A DNA stretch of 64,000 nt, taken from Rhizobium bangladeshense. Lineage in GTDB: Bacteria; Pseudomonadota; Alphaproteobacteria; Rhizobiales; Rhizobiaceae. Each line of letters opens with the position of its first letter. The stretch's first letter is position 1. Position numbers and translations under genes: made by a program. Where the stretch lies: assembly GCF_017357245.1 (NCBI RefSeq), contig NZ_CP071612.1:1987001-2051000 (forward strand), written 5' to 3'. The notes beneath the pieces are model-generated. The model saw only the letters and a program-made list of their open reading frames with translations. It was not told the origin of the DNA and did no database searches. This document shows positions 6,729 through 13,864 of this stretch, in pieces.

Positions 6729-6743
6729 ATTGTCCCCTCCCTA

Positions 6744-6980
6744 CTAATCCGGCACAAAGCTGCCGAACCGCAGCTTTCCGGCCTTAGCGCCGCACAACGA
6801 GCATTTTAGGCGTCTCTCGACCTCCTTTATCTGCGCATAATGAAGGCTCGCCGGCAGCCGATCCATAGAGAATTCGCGCCTATCGCCGCAGGCTGTACAT
6901 TCAGCCATGATTGCGATGTGTTGCGGCGTCGTGTTGACGTAGCCCGGGTCCCAATTCGGCACCTCCAAAAATCTTACCAT
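6744..6980 (-). CDS. small zinc-ribbon protein, phage type
   Basis: This 78-residue protein has two CxxC pairs, CTACG at about 28-32 and CSLCG near residue 60, the spacing of a zinc ribbon. The N-terminal part (NWDPGYVNTTPQHIAIMAE) is conserved-looking but unassigned. Its ATG overlaps the end of the next upstream gene by 7 nt. A nucleic-acid-binding role is plausible from the fold but unproven. Confidence 0.6.
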   Translation of the reverse strand: MVRFLEVPNWDPGYVNTTPQHIAIMAECTACGDRREFSMDRLPASLHYAQIKEVERRLKCSLCGAKAGKLRFGSFVPD

Positions 6981-7252
6981 TTCGATCCCCGCGGCATGGT
7001 TTCAGCCCTCGGCGCGCTCTTGGGCAGGTAGGCAATTGCCACGCGGCGGCTGCCGCAGACCGGGCAGCGCATGCACTGCGAAAGCATCGCAAGCGGAAAA
7101 TCGCGTCCCCTCGTCGCCACCAGGGTGACGAGATCGAGCCTGTGTCTCCACAGGCATTCGCGCACGCTCTTCAGCCCCTCACGTCTTCCCCAAGCGCATC
7201 TGGCGGTGACATCCCATCCTGCATCCATTGCCTCGCCGATTGTTTCGGCCAT
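6974..7252 (-). CDS. small Cys-containing protein, phage type
   Basis: This 92-residue protein begins AETIGEAMDAGWDVTARCAWGRREGLKSVRECLWR and has a C-terminal CMRCPVCGSRRV knuckle that could bind zinc. It overlaps the following gene by 7 nt, so the two are probably translated together. It is the first gene of the minus-strand string; a LexA-box-like sequence (7318-7332) lies 66 nt upstream. Function unknown. Confidence 0.6.
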   Translation of the reverse strand: MAETIGEAMDAGWDVTARCAWGRREGLKSVRECLWRHRLDLVTLVATRGRDFPLAMLSQCMRCPVCGSRRVAIAYLPKSAPRAETMPRGSKW

Positions 7253-7317
7253 ACGTCATCATTCCCCTTTCGAGGTCCTTTCTGCCGCATTGTTGTTGAG
7301 TGCTCCGCCCGAGCGAT

Positions 7318-7332
7318 GTTGCTAATATGTTC
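7318..7332. promoter_or_regulatory. near-match to the alphaproteobacterial LexA box
   Basis: GTTGCTAATATGTTC fits GTTC-N7-GTTC with one mismatch, and its spacer is as AT-rich as that of the perfect box before lexA in this window. It sits just upstream of the minus-strand operon starting at 7252 and about 90 nt from the end of the SRAP gene. SOS control of this operon is an inference. Confidence 0.35.
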
Positions 7333-7366
7333 TCATCAGTAGGTGAGTCAATAATCATTCTAGGCA

Positions 7367-7381
7367 AATTGCTTTTTAAGG
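7367..7381 (+). repeat. 15-bp direct repeat, left copy flanking the SRAP gene
   Basis: AATTGCTTTTTAAGG occurs here and again at 8275-8289. The two copies bracket the SRAP gene and little else, as if the gene had been inserted or could be lost as a unit. Confidence 0.5.
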
Positions 7382-7422
7382 CCGTGCCGGTGTCGTGGCC
7401 GCCTTGACGACGTTCTCGCCCA

Positions 7423-8157
7423 TCAGCGAAGGCGATGATTCACATGACGATGAGGACGAAGATCAACCGGGTTGATGATCTCCGGACCGGTGTTCTTCAG
7501 GTTGTCAACGTCCCTGCCAATCGGCCACATGGTCATAAGCTCGGCCGAGTATGGCTTCATCAGGTCGGATGGATTTGAATCAGGAGATAGCCAGCGCTGA
7601 TAATCCCTCCGATGGAGAATGAGCGGCATTTGACTACTGATCGTCGTCATCATCTCATTCGACGAGCAGGTGATGACTGCGAATGTGCGGATATCGATGC
7701 CAGCCGGGTGGCGCCAAACCTCCCAAATGCCCGCAAGAGCGAACAGGACGTCGGTCTTCATCGCGATTGCGTAGGGTTGCCTGTCTCGGCTGTGGGGGGA
7801 GATCGGCTTCCACTGAAAGAAACCATTGACTGGGATCAGGCAGCGACGCGACCGGTAGGCCGGTCCGGCGAGTCCGTGTGTGGTAATCTTTTCGCAGCGG
7901 ACGTTGACCAGTGGGGGACGCCGGTCGCTAGGCGTTCTAGATGCCGACACCAGGCCCCACTTTGCTATTGCAAAGACCGGAGCCCTGATACCCGTCCGCA
8001 GCGCGGCATCTTCGATGATGATTGGATAGACTTGGCTCGGCGAGCCGTTGTATCGAGGGATGCGACCGACCAAGCCCTCTAGCGCGCTTTGTCCAGCGAA
8101 AGCAAAACTACGCGCAAGTTCGTCAAGCGATTCCTTGATATAAACGCGAGTACACAT
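7423..8157 (-). CDS. SRAP (YedK/HMCES-like) protein with altered active site
   Basis: SRAP proteins use Cys2 to form a protective covalent link to abasic sites in single-stranded DNA. Here Cys2 and Arg4 (MCTR) are present, and so is the conserved Asn (LVNVRCEK). However, the Glu of the usual GF(Y)EWK is Gln (NGFFQWK), and the His of the usual IHDRMP is Ser (ISSQMPLIL). Length (244 residues) and the C-terminal NLKNTGPEIINPV are normal for the family. It should still trap abasic sites, but cross-link reversal and self-cleavage, which use the Glu and His, may be impaired. It is transcribed divergently from the DNA ligase gene and flanked by a 15-bp direct repeat. Confidence 0.8.
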   Translation of the reverse strand: MCTRVYIKESLDELARSFAFAGQSALEGLVGRIPRYNGSPSQVYPIIIEDAALRTGIRAPVFAIAKWGLVSASRTPSDRRPPLVNVRCEKITTHGLAGPAYRSRRCLIPVNGFFQWKPISPHSRDRQPYAIAMKTDVLFALAGIWEVWRHPAGIDIRTFAVITCSSNEMMTTISSQMPLILHRRDYQRWLSPDSNPSDLMKPYSAELMTMWPIGRDVDNLKNTGPEIINPVDLRPHRHVNHRLR

Positions 8158-8274
8158 TCCGTATTTCCGTGGGGAGTTACTAACTCTTTAGATGTAACCC
8201 GATTTTGGCATTTCAACGCTAGCCGCGATCATCTTGTTTTTCACTTTGCGAGAGTTCGTTACTCAATCAGGGTC

Positions 8275-8289
8275 AATTGCTTTTTAAGG
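8275..8289 (+). repeat. 15-bp direct repeat, right copy flanking the SRAP gene
   Basis: Second copy of AATTGCTTTTTAAGG, 908 bp from the first, in the divergent promoter region between the SRAP gene and the ligase gene. Confidence 0.5.
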
Positions 8290-8310
8290 TGTTGCTGCTG
8301 AACTGCGGTC

Positions 8311-9363
8311 ATGACAAAGCCGCCTCGCAAGCCTTCTAAGCCGCTGCTCGGTGAACCCGAAGCGCCGATCCGCAGCCGCCCGCGAAAGAAGCGTGACCCA
8401 GCTCAGCACCAGCTGACTCTCGACCCTATGCCGGCGCGCATCGATCCGTGCCTTGCGCTGCTCAAGCCAAGACCCCCGAAGGGTCGGCAATGGGCTTTCG
8501 AAGTGAAATGGGATGGGTATCGCCTGGCCATTCATATCGAACCGAAGGGCGTCCGGGTCATTACCCGCGGCGGCCATGACTGGACCGACCGCTTCCCTGC
8601 CATCGTCGCCCAGGCGAAACGCCTCCCGGTTTCAACAGCGATACTCGACGGCGAGGCTGTCGTTTTCGACGAGCACGGCCGGTCTGACTTTGGCAAGCTC
8701 CAGCAGTCGCTGGGCGGCCGAGGCGGCAAGCGGACATCGTGGGAATCGGTCTTGATGGTCTTCGACCTCCCCTATCTCGATGGTCGCGACCTGACGGAAA
8801 CCGAGTTTACCGCTCGGCGCCATCTCCTCGAGGGCGTGGTACCTGCCGGCGGGGAGGAGGCTATTCGTCTCTCCGAGGAGATCGAGGCTGATGGTGAAAC
8901 GCTTCTGCGCATCGCCTGCGAGCATGGGCTCGAGGGCATCATCGCGAAAGATCGGAACAGCACGTATCGCGGCGGCCGAGGCGGCGAGTGGCTGAAGATC
9001 AAGTGCATCCAGAGCGACGGCTTCGCCATTGTTGGCTATCAGAGGTCCAGCTCGGCATTTGGCAATATCGGCGCGCTGCTGCTTGCGGCACGGAAAGACG
9101 GACAGCTGGTCTATGTGGGATCTGTCGGAACGGGCTTTAAGGCAGACCAGGCAATGGAGCTTCGCGCTGCGATGGACAAGCTTAAGGTGTCGGCGCCCGC
9201 GGTGAGGTACACCGGCCAGCGCAAGAACCTGATCTGGATCAAACCGAAACTCGTCGCTGAGATCGAATACCGATCGTGGACGCGCGACGGGAAGCTGCGG
9301 CATCCGTCGTATAAGGGGCTGCGAGAGGAGCAGGATAACGCCGGGGTCTATGAGCTGGAATAG
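8311..9363 (+). CDS. ATP-dependent DNA ligase, LigD ligase-domain type
   Basis: This 350-residue enzyme seals DNA nicks. The adenylated lysine motif is KWDGYR near residue 66. LDGEAVVFDEHG (motif III region), EGIIAKDRNSTYRGGRGGEWLKIK (motifs IV-V) and a C-terminal OB-fold domain with VGTGF and YRSWTRDGKLRHPSYKGLREE follow. It matches the ligase module of LigD, without the polymerase and phosphoesterase modules, as in the stand-alone rhizobial paralogues. The first 40 residues are a basic, Pro-rich extension. With the divergent SRAP gene it forms a small DNA-repair cassette in the element. Confidence 0.88.
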   Translation: MTKPPRKPSKPLLGEPEAPIRSRPRKKRDPAQHQLTLDPMPARIDPCLALLKPRPPKGRQWAFEVKWDGYRLAIHIEPKGVRVITRGGHDWTDRFPAIVAQAKRLPVSTAILDGEAVVFDEHGRSDFGKLQQSLGGRGGKRTSWESVLMVFDLPYLDGRDLTETEFTARRHLLEGVVPAGGEEAIRLSEEIEADGETLLRIACEHGLEGIIAKDRNSTYRGGRGGEWLKIKCIQSDGFAIVGYQRSSSAFGNIGALLLAARKDGQLVYVGSVGTGFKADQAMELRAAMDKLKVSAPAVRYTGQRKNLIWIKPKLVAEIEYRSWTRDGKLRHPSYKGLREEQDNAGVYELE

Positions 9364-9519
9364 CTCGGGATGCTATCGGCGCTTCTCTTCACTGCGGGTG
9401 TGTGGGTGGACTCTTCGCAGGAGCGCCCTATATCCCTTCTATCATCAGCAACCGAGAACGTAGGCGCTGATGACCGAGAGTTACGATGTGCTCCCGCCTG
9501 CAAATAGCGGAGTGCACTC

Positions 9520-9702
9520 ATGAGCAAGTCCTCTATCGAAGCTACTTTATCGTCCTCCCGTGCTCTTTTAATCCGATCATACGAGTTACTGAAATCAACC
9601 GACCGTGTTGTAGGACGGCCCCTGGATTTCTCAGTGCCGTATAGGAAAGGCGAATTAGACCCGGCGTCAAATCCGAGCAACCCAACCTCGACCGAAAAAT
9701 AA
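9520..9702 (+). CDS. small hypothetical protein, 60 residues
   Basis: Starts at an ATG 7 nt after GGAG (9509-9512). The protein SKSSIEATLSSSRALLIRSY continues ELLKSTDRVVGRP and has a helical, Ser-rich first half and a polar tail. Small proteins with a similar SIEATL--SR start occur in rhizobial accessory DNA, but this is recall and no function is known. It follows the ligase gene by 156 nt, in which nothing else is seen. Confidence 0.45.
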   Translation: MSKSSIEATLSSSRALLIRSYELLKSTDRVVGRPLDFSVPYRKGELDPASNPSNPTSTEK

Positions 9703-9750
9703 TACTGCTCGGTTCATGTTCGCACGGCGGCGCCCACGAAGAATGGCGCG

Positions 9751-10047
9751 TCAGGCACTCCCATCAACATCGCCATCTTCGTCCAGCTCGTGCACCGGCA
9801 GATAGGTGTTCCGCTCCAACCACTCACGGACGATATACCTGATCGCATCCTCACGGCTCAGCACCAGCTCGCTTGAGACATTCCGAAGCGCCTCTTCAGT
9901 AGCATCATCGAGAGTGATCGAACCGGCATTGCGCACCAGCAGGGCGGTGCGGCGAAGTATGATCTGCAAATCCCGCGTGGAAATTTCGTCTATCCGGTTG
10001 GCGGCGTCTTCAAGGAGGGCGGCGGTGTCGCCGGCGACTACTGACAT
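9751..10047 (-). CDS. hypothetical protein, possibly ribbon-helix-helix-like
   Basis: This 98-residue protein has two helical stretches: AALLEDAANRIDEISTRDLQ and, later, DDATEEALRNVSSELVLSREDAIRYIVREWLE. The second resembles the helix pair of small DNA-binding or antitoxin-like proteins. The tail is acidic (ELDEDGDVDGSA). Neighbours give no clear hint. Coding is likely from composition and ATG start, but function is unknown. Confidence 0.55.
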   Translation of the reverse strand: MSVVAGDTAALLEDAANRIDEISTRDLQIILRRTALLVRNAGSITLDDATEEALRNVSSELVLSREDAIRYIVREWLERNTYLPVHELDEDGDVDGSA

Positions 10048-10169
10048 TTAGGCGCCTCATTGGTCGCTAGGACTTCAAGGGAAACGAAATCAAGATCTGA
10101 GTTTACGTGGACATGAATATCGGCGTATGCGATATTCCAGTTTGGGAGTTCTCCATGGATAGAAAACGG

Positions 10170-10715
10170 CTAAATTTGGTTCATTTCACACCCACTCGGG
10201 AGCGTAAACTCCTCGATGGCGTGAGCGACACCGAATTTGACCGCATCCTCCGCCGAGAAGTGAACTTCACTGAACCGCCGGGCGTTCAAAAGCTCATCGG
10301 GGATAGAACACCGATCGCGCAAGATGCCTTCCGTGCGATTCTCCTCCGCCAAGGCAGAGTTCATTAGCTGCTGTAGCCTGTCCCATGTCATCCCTTCGGT
10401 GCTCCCCGGTACGGCGGCTGGATGAATCATAAACAACACATGACGCGAGCACACGCGCCTTGTTGCTCCAGCATAAATTGCTACTGCCACCGACGCCACG
10501 TTCCCCGTTGCATGGATTGTCACCGGTATGGGCAAGGCTCGGATGTGGTTGTAGAGATAGACCCCGTCCGCGATAAATCCGCCAAGTGAGCTAAAGGCCA
10601 GATAAATGCCGTCATAGCTGTTGTTGACAGCGTAGTTCATAGCGGCGCCGATGCGCGTGGCCGAACCAGATTCGATTGGGCCTGTGAAACCGAAATAAGC
10701 TATCTTGTCGCTCAA
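10170..10715 (-). CDS. ClpP-like serine protease homologue
   Basis: This 181-residue protein has the ClpP / crotonase-like fold pattern. YLAFSSLGGFIADGVYLYNH matches the substrate-binding strand. GNVASVAVAIYAG contains the nucleophilic Ser, and HVLFMIHPAAV contains the catalytic His. The third residue is likely the Asp in SAEDAVKFGVAH. The short length and absence of a Clp ATPase nearby make it a stand-alone peptidase; such proteins occur in phages (head maturation) and on rhizobial replicons. The start is a TTG preceded by GGAGG. Confidence 0.72.
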   Translation of the reverse strand: MSDKIAYFGFTGPIESGSATRIGAAMNYAVNNSYDGIYLAFSSLGGFIADGVYLYNHIRALPIPVTIHATGNVASVAVAIYAGATRRVCSRHVLFMIHPAAVPGSTEGMTWDRLQQLMNSALAEENRTEGILRDRCSIPDELLNARRFSEVHFSAEDAVKFGVAHAIEEFTLPSGCEMNQI

Positions 10716-10745
10716 CTAGTCATTCCTCCCTGATCGACGGCGGGG

Positions 10746-10991
10746 CTAAGCTTTAAAAGCTCCCTTTTCACACCAGTATCTGACCGTCACCCCCGGCTGA
10801 CTTTGAAACAGTTCAGCAGCAATCCGGCAGTTGTCGGAGTTATAGGCGTCGCCATCTTTGCTGTCGAATGATGCAACATGCAGTCTCATACTCCCGTCGA
10901 GTACCGAATTTCGATAGAGAGTATAACTGCCACTGGGCTGCCAGCTGCATCCGGCCAATACCATGGCGGAACCGAAGACGATGAGCTTCAT
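10746..10991 (-). CDS. small lipoprotein
   Basis: This 81-residue protein has a type II signal: KLIVFGSAMVLAGCS, with the lipobox LAGC and lipidated Cys15. The mature part contains SGSYTLYRNSVLDGSMRLHV, then NCRIAAELFQ and VRYWCEKGAFK. The Cys pair may form a disulphide. I recall similar small lipoproteins as common in rhizobia; function is unknown. Encoded just upstream of the ClpP-like gene on the same strand. Confidence 0.65.
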   Translation of the reverse strand: MKLIVFGSAMVLAGCSWQPSGSYTLYRNSVLDGSMRLHVASFDSKDGDAYNSDNCRIAAELFQSQPGVTVRYWCEKGAFKA

Positions 10992-11162
10992 GCCAACCTC
11001 TAATTATCCGGACGCAGACCATGCCCCGAGAATACGATTAACACTGCTCGGAGAGATTGCAACTGTGCGCACAAATTGCGTCGGACGCAAAAGGAGTGGA
11101 AAACCGGATTTGTGATTGGCTCTCCCGGGGCTGGGACAAGATGCTGTAGGTGGAGGTGCGCC

Positions 11163-11753
11163 ATGTCGCAACTAACCTATTTCGCACGAGGTGCCGCCAG
11201 CGCAGAACGTGCTCGTCGCCGGGTACAACGAGAGGGTCTGACCATGAGTGGAGACAAGCTCTGGACTGAAGACGATCTAAAAATCATCGGAGAGAGGTGG
11301 CCCAATCTTGATGATATCGAGAAGGCGCTTCCGCACCGAACGAGGAATGCGATCTGCGCGCAATGCAGAAAAATGGACTTGAGAAAAAAAGAGCAGCATA
11401 TCTGGTCAGCTGCCGAGATTTCAAAGCTTCGCAAGCTGTATCCTGCCGCGACGATTGCGGAAATTTGCGCGACGTTCCCGCATTCGACATGGGTGAATAT
11501 CCGCCAAGTTGCTCGATATCATGGATTTCGCCGGAATAGGAAGCCATTCAAGCCGACAGGCAATCAGCCGATCGACGGGATGCTGGCGAAGCTGTTTGAG
11601 GCCAATCTTTCGTTTTCTGAACTTGATAAGGAACTTGGGACAAAGCGATATTTCCAGAAGGGTAAATGGCGTACCGCTCGACCGAATTATAATCGGTTCG
11701 TGAAGGCGATCGAGCTTCTGGATGGCGAGCTGTCGGTTCGCTGGCGCGAGTGA
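11163..11753 (+). CDS. SANT/Myb-like helix-turn-helix protein
   Basis: This protein of 196 residues contains repeated W-containing three-helix units: LWTEDDLKIIGERWPNLDDI with HRTRNAICAQCRKM, then HIWSAAEISKLRKLYPAATI. These resemble SANT/GcrA-type DNA-binding helices. The C-terminal part (FKPTGNQPIDGMLAKLFEAN, then KWRTARPNYNRFVKAIELL) is unassigned. The ATG at 11163 has GGAGG about 6 nt upstream; a second ATG at 11244 would remove the first 27 residues. It lies next to the integrase and may regulate the element, which is inference. Confidence 0.6.
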   Translation: MSQLTYFARGAASAERARRRVQREGLTMSGDKLWTEDDLKIIGERWPNLDDIEKALPHRTRNAICAQCRKMDLRKKEQHIWSAAEISKLRKLYPAATIAEICATFPHSTWVNIRQVARYHGFRRNRKPFKPTGNQPIDGMLAKLFEANLSFSELDKELGTKRYFQKGKWRTARPNYNRFVKAIELLDGELSVRWRE

Positions 11754-11758
11754 CATAA

Positions 11759-13030
11759 TTAATCTTTGAACGGCGGAAAGTTGGGTTTCGTGGAGACGAT
11801 TCTAGCCACGAACGCTGACCAGGCAGCCAATGCATCCCTCTTTTCCTCGGCATAGTCGTAGCGATTGTAGACGGCTGCGACCCCTTTGATTGATCCTGAC
11901 CGATGGTTGATCACTGCTTCAACGACATGCACTGGAACGCCTAGCCGAGCCATGCCACTCGCTGCGGTGCGTCTTAGATCATGGAATGTCCAAGGCTCGA
12001 GTTCCAACTTATCCGCCGAGCGCCCGTCCGCCGTCGCTTCCTCTTTAGCAATCTTGAGCATTTCTGTGTCGAGGTTCTTCTTGGCCCGACCGTAGCCAGA
12101 GACTTTCGTCACGCCCGTTGTCGTGAAAAGGAAAACGGGCTCTTCGTCCTCGGCAGGTCGAACCTTTGGCAGAGCTTCGATCTCTCGGATGGCTTCGGCT
12201 GCTAGGGCGACATAATGCTCCTTGCCGTTCTTCGACCGTTCCGGCGGAATGACCCATTCCTGATCGTTGCCGGACAGATGCATCTCTGACCATTGAGCCC
12301 CCGAGACCTCGCTGCGCCGCTGCGCTGTTAGCAGCAGAAGCCGGACCATCGGTCCGAAGGGATAGCCAAGCTTTTCAGAAGCCAGCCAGACAAGCCTGAT
12401 TTCATTGTCTGTCAGGATTCTATCTCGCGTGATCTCCTGGCTTGGTTTGTCGATTTTCTTTTCCATCGGCGAGCTGTCGATGATGTCGCGCTGAACAGCC
12501 CAGTTGAAGAACTTTCTGAGCAGCGAAAGAAGTCGGTTTGCGACGATGGGCGCCCGTTCAGCCACCTCGTCCAGATGGCTGGCAATCTCCTGCCTCGTGA
12601 GGCTCTTCATTCTCCGCTTGCCGAACTTCGGCCGGAAGTCCTTATCAAAGAGACGCTTCCGCTCCTTGATCGTCGAAAGCCGGTTTTTCTTCTCAACGTA
12701 CCGCTTGATAAACTCGTCGATCGCATCTTCAACAATGTCGAGCTTGAGCGACTTTTGGGCCGCTTTGGCTGCCGCGGGATCTCTGCCCTCGGAGACGCCA
12801 CGCAAAAGCTTTGATGCCTCCTCACGAGCCTTCGCCAATGGAAAGACGGGCAGGGGACCTATCGTAAACTTCTTCGGCTTCCCATCGAACCTGTAGCGGA
12901 TGGCCCAGCTCATCACTCCGGAAGGCTGAACGACCAGGTAAAGACCCGGCAGGCCACCGTCGGGGATCTCTTTGCGAACGTCCGGCGTTTTCAGTGCCTC
13001 GATCGCGCGGACGGTAAGGGCTTTTGCCAT
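11759..13030 (-). CDS. tyrosine recombinase / phage integrase (DUF4102 type)
   Basis: This 423-residue enzyme catalyses site-specific integration and excision. The N-terminal arm-binding DUF4102 domain (about 1-95), SAM-like core-binding domain (about 100-190) and catalytic domain are all present. Catalytic residues visible are R238 (TAQRRSE), H350/R353 (HDLRRT), H376 (INHRSG) and Y388 (VYNRYDY). The start at 13030 gives the typical opening MAKALTVRAIEALK; an extra 27 residues upstream are possible but unlike the family. It lies 160 bp from a tRNA-Arg 3' fragment, so it is almost certainly the integrase of the element that ends there. Confidence 0.93.
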   Translation of the reverse strand: MAKALTVRAIEALKTPDVRKEIPDGGLPGLYLVVQPSGVMSWAIRYRFDGKPKKFTIGPLPVFPLAKAREEASKLLRGVSEGRDPAAAKAAQKSLKLDIVEDAIDEFIKRYVEKKNRLSTIKERKRLFDKDFRPKFGKRRMKSLTRQEIASHLDEVAERAPIVANRLLSLLRKFFNWAVQRDIIDSSPMEKKIDKPSQEITRDRILTDNEIRLVWLASEKLGYPFGPMVRLLLLTAQRRSEVSGAQWSEMHLSGNDQEWVIPPERSKNGKEHYVALAAEAIREIEALPKVRPAEDEEPVFLFTTTGVTKVSGYGRAKKNLDTEMLKIAKEEATADGRSADKLELEPWTFHDLRRTAASGMARLGVPVHVVEAVINHRSGSIKGVAAVYNRYDYAEEKRDALAAWSAFVARIVSTKPNFPPFKD

Positions 13031-13190
13031 CTGATTTTCCAGGGTAACGCCGGGGTAACGGCGGAGGGGTGATAGGTCGTGATTGCGATTGTTATTATCA
13101 CGATTGATCACATGCCCTGCAAGGCCTGGATTTGAGGCGGTCCAATGATATCTGTTGATAGCGTTTGATAGGTGGAGTTAGCAGGAATCA

Positions 13191-13240
13191 CCTGCCTTCT
13201 AAGCAGGTTGTCGCAGGTTCGATTCCTGCAGGGGTCGCCA
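13191..13240 (+). other. 3' fragment of tRNA-Arg(UCU), probable right attachment site (attR)
   Basis: The 50 bases contain a complete anticodon arm (CCTGC / GCAGG stem, loop CTTCTAA, anticodon TCT at 13198-13200), a complete T arm (GCAGG-TTCGATT-CCTGC) and an acceptor 3' strand ending GCCA. The 5' acceptor strand (expected GACCCCT) and a D arm are missing upstream, so this is not a whole tRNA gene. Integrases of this class insert into tRNA 3' ends, leaving such a duplicate at the far end. The intact gene should lie beyond the left edge of the window. Confidence 0.75.
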
Positions 13241-13864
13241 CTATTTCAATGACTTGATATGCCCCGGTCAGCGGCGCACCGTTCGGCGTCGTCCGGCCAT
13301 TACGTGTACGGCTGTCGGACGGGCGTCCCCTATAGAAGAATTGAGAACAGCGGCTGGACCTTCCGCGACCAAACCATCACAGGCCTTATCATCTCGCTGA
13401 TCAATTGGGATTCCAAGCTCATTGACGATCAGCAGCTTGCAGCCGCCCAGCTGCATCTGGAAGCGGAGACAACCTGTAAGACGGGTGCGGGATTATTCTT
13501 CGACTGATCGAGGTGCCGCCTGCTCACCAGGCAACCTTCCGTTCGACGAATTGACAGAGACCTGGATCCGAGCGCCTGACCGGCGCTTTGCAGTCTGCAT
13601 CACCCGCCAGGTCAACCCCTCACGATGAACGGCGACCGCTATTGCCTCGCGCACAATTGCACCGGACAGGCGGCTGACACCCAAAAAAATTTCAGCGCGC
13701 GGATGAGATCGCCACTCGGGTCACGCCCTCCCGGCTTGCTCATCCACGCGCTGAAGTCGCCGAAGTTTGCGCGCCCCGTGGCGGGTTACACTCCGCGATC
13801 GATATATTTCCGGATTATTAGCATGATTGTTGCGGCGATCGGACGACCGCCGCAACTCACATAG
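13241..13864. other. intergenic stretch without a supported gene
   Basis: About 620 nt lie between the attachment site and the end of the beta-helix gene. Short frames exist on both strands but none has a good start, ribosome site or recognisable product. It may hold degraded coding sequence at the junction. Confidence 0.4.

Noticed and set aside
13165..13240. A complete tRNA gene
   Set aside because: The anticodon and T arms are perfect, but no 5' acceptor strand pairing with AGGGGTC and no D arm can be found upstream.
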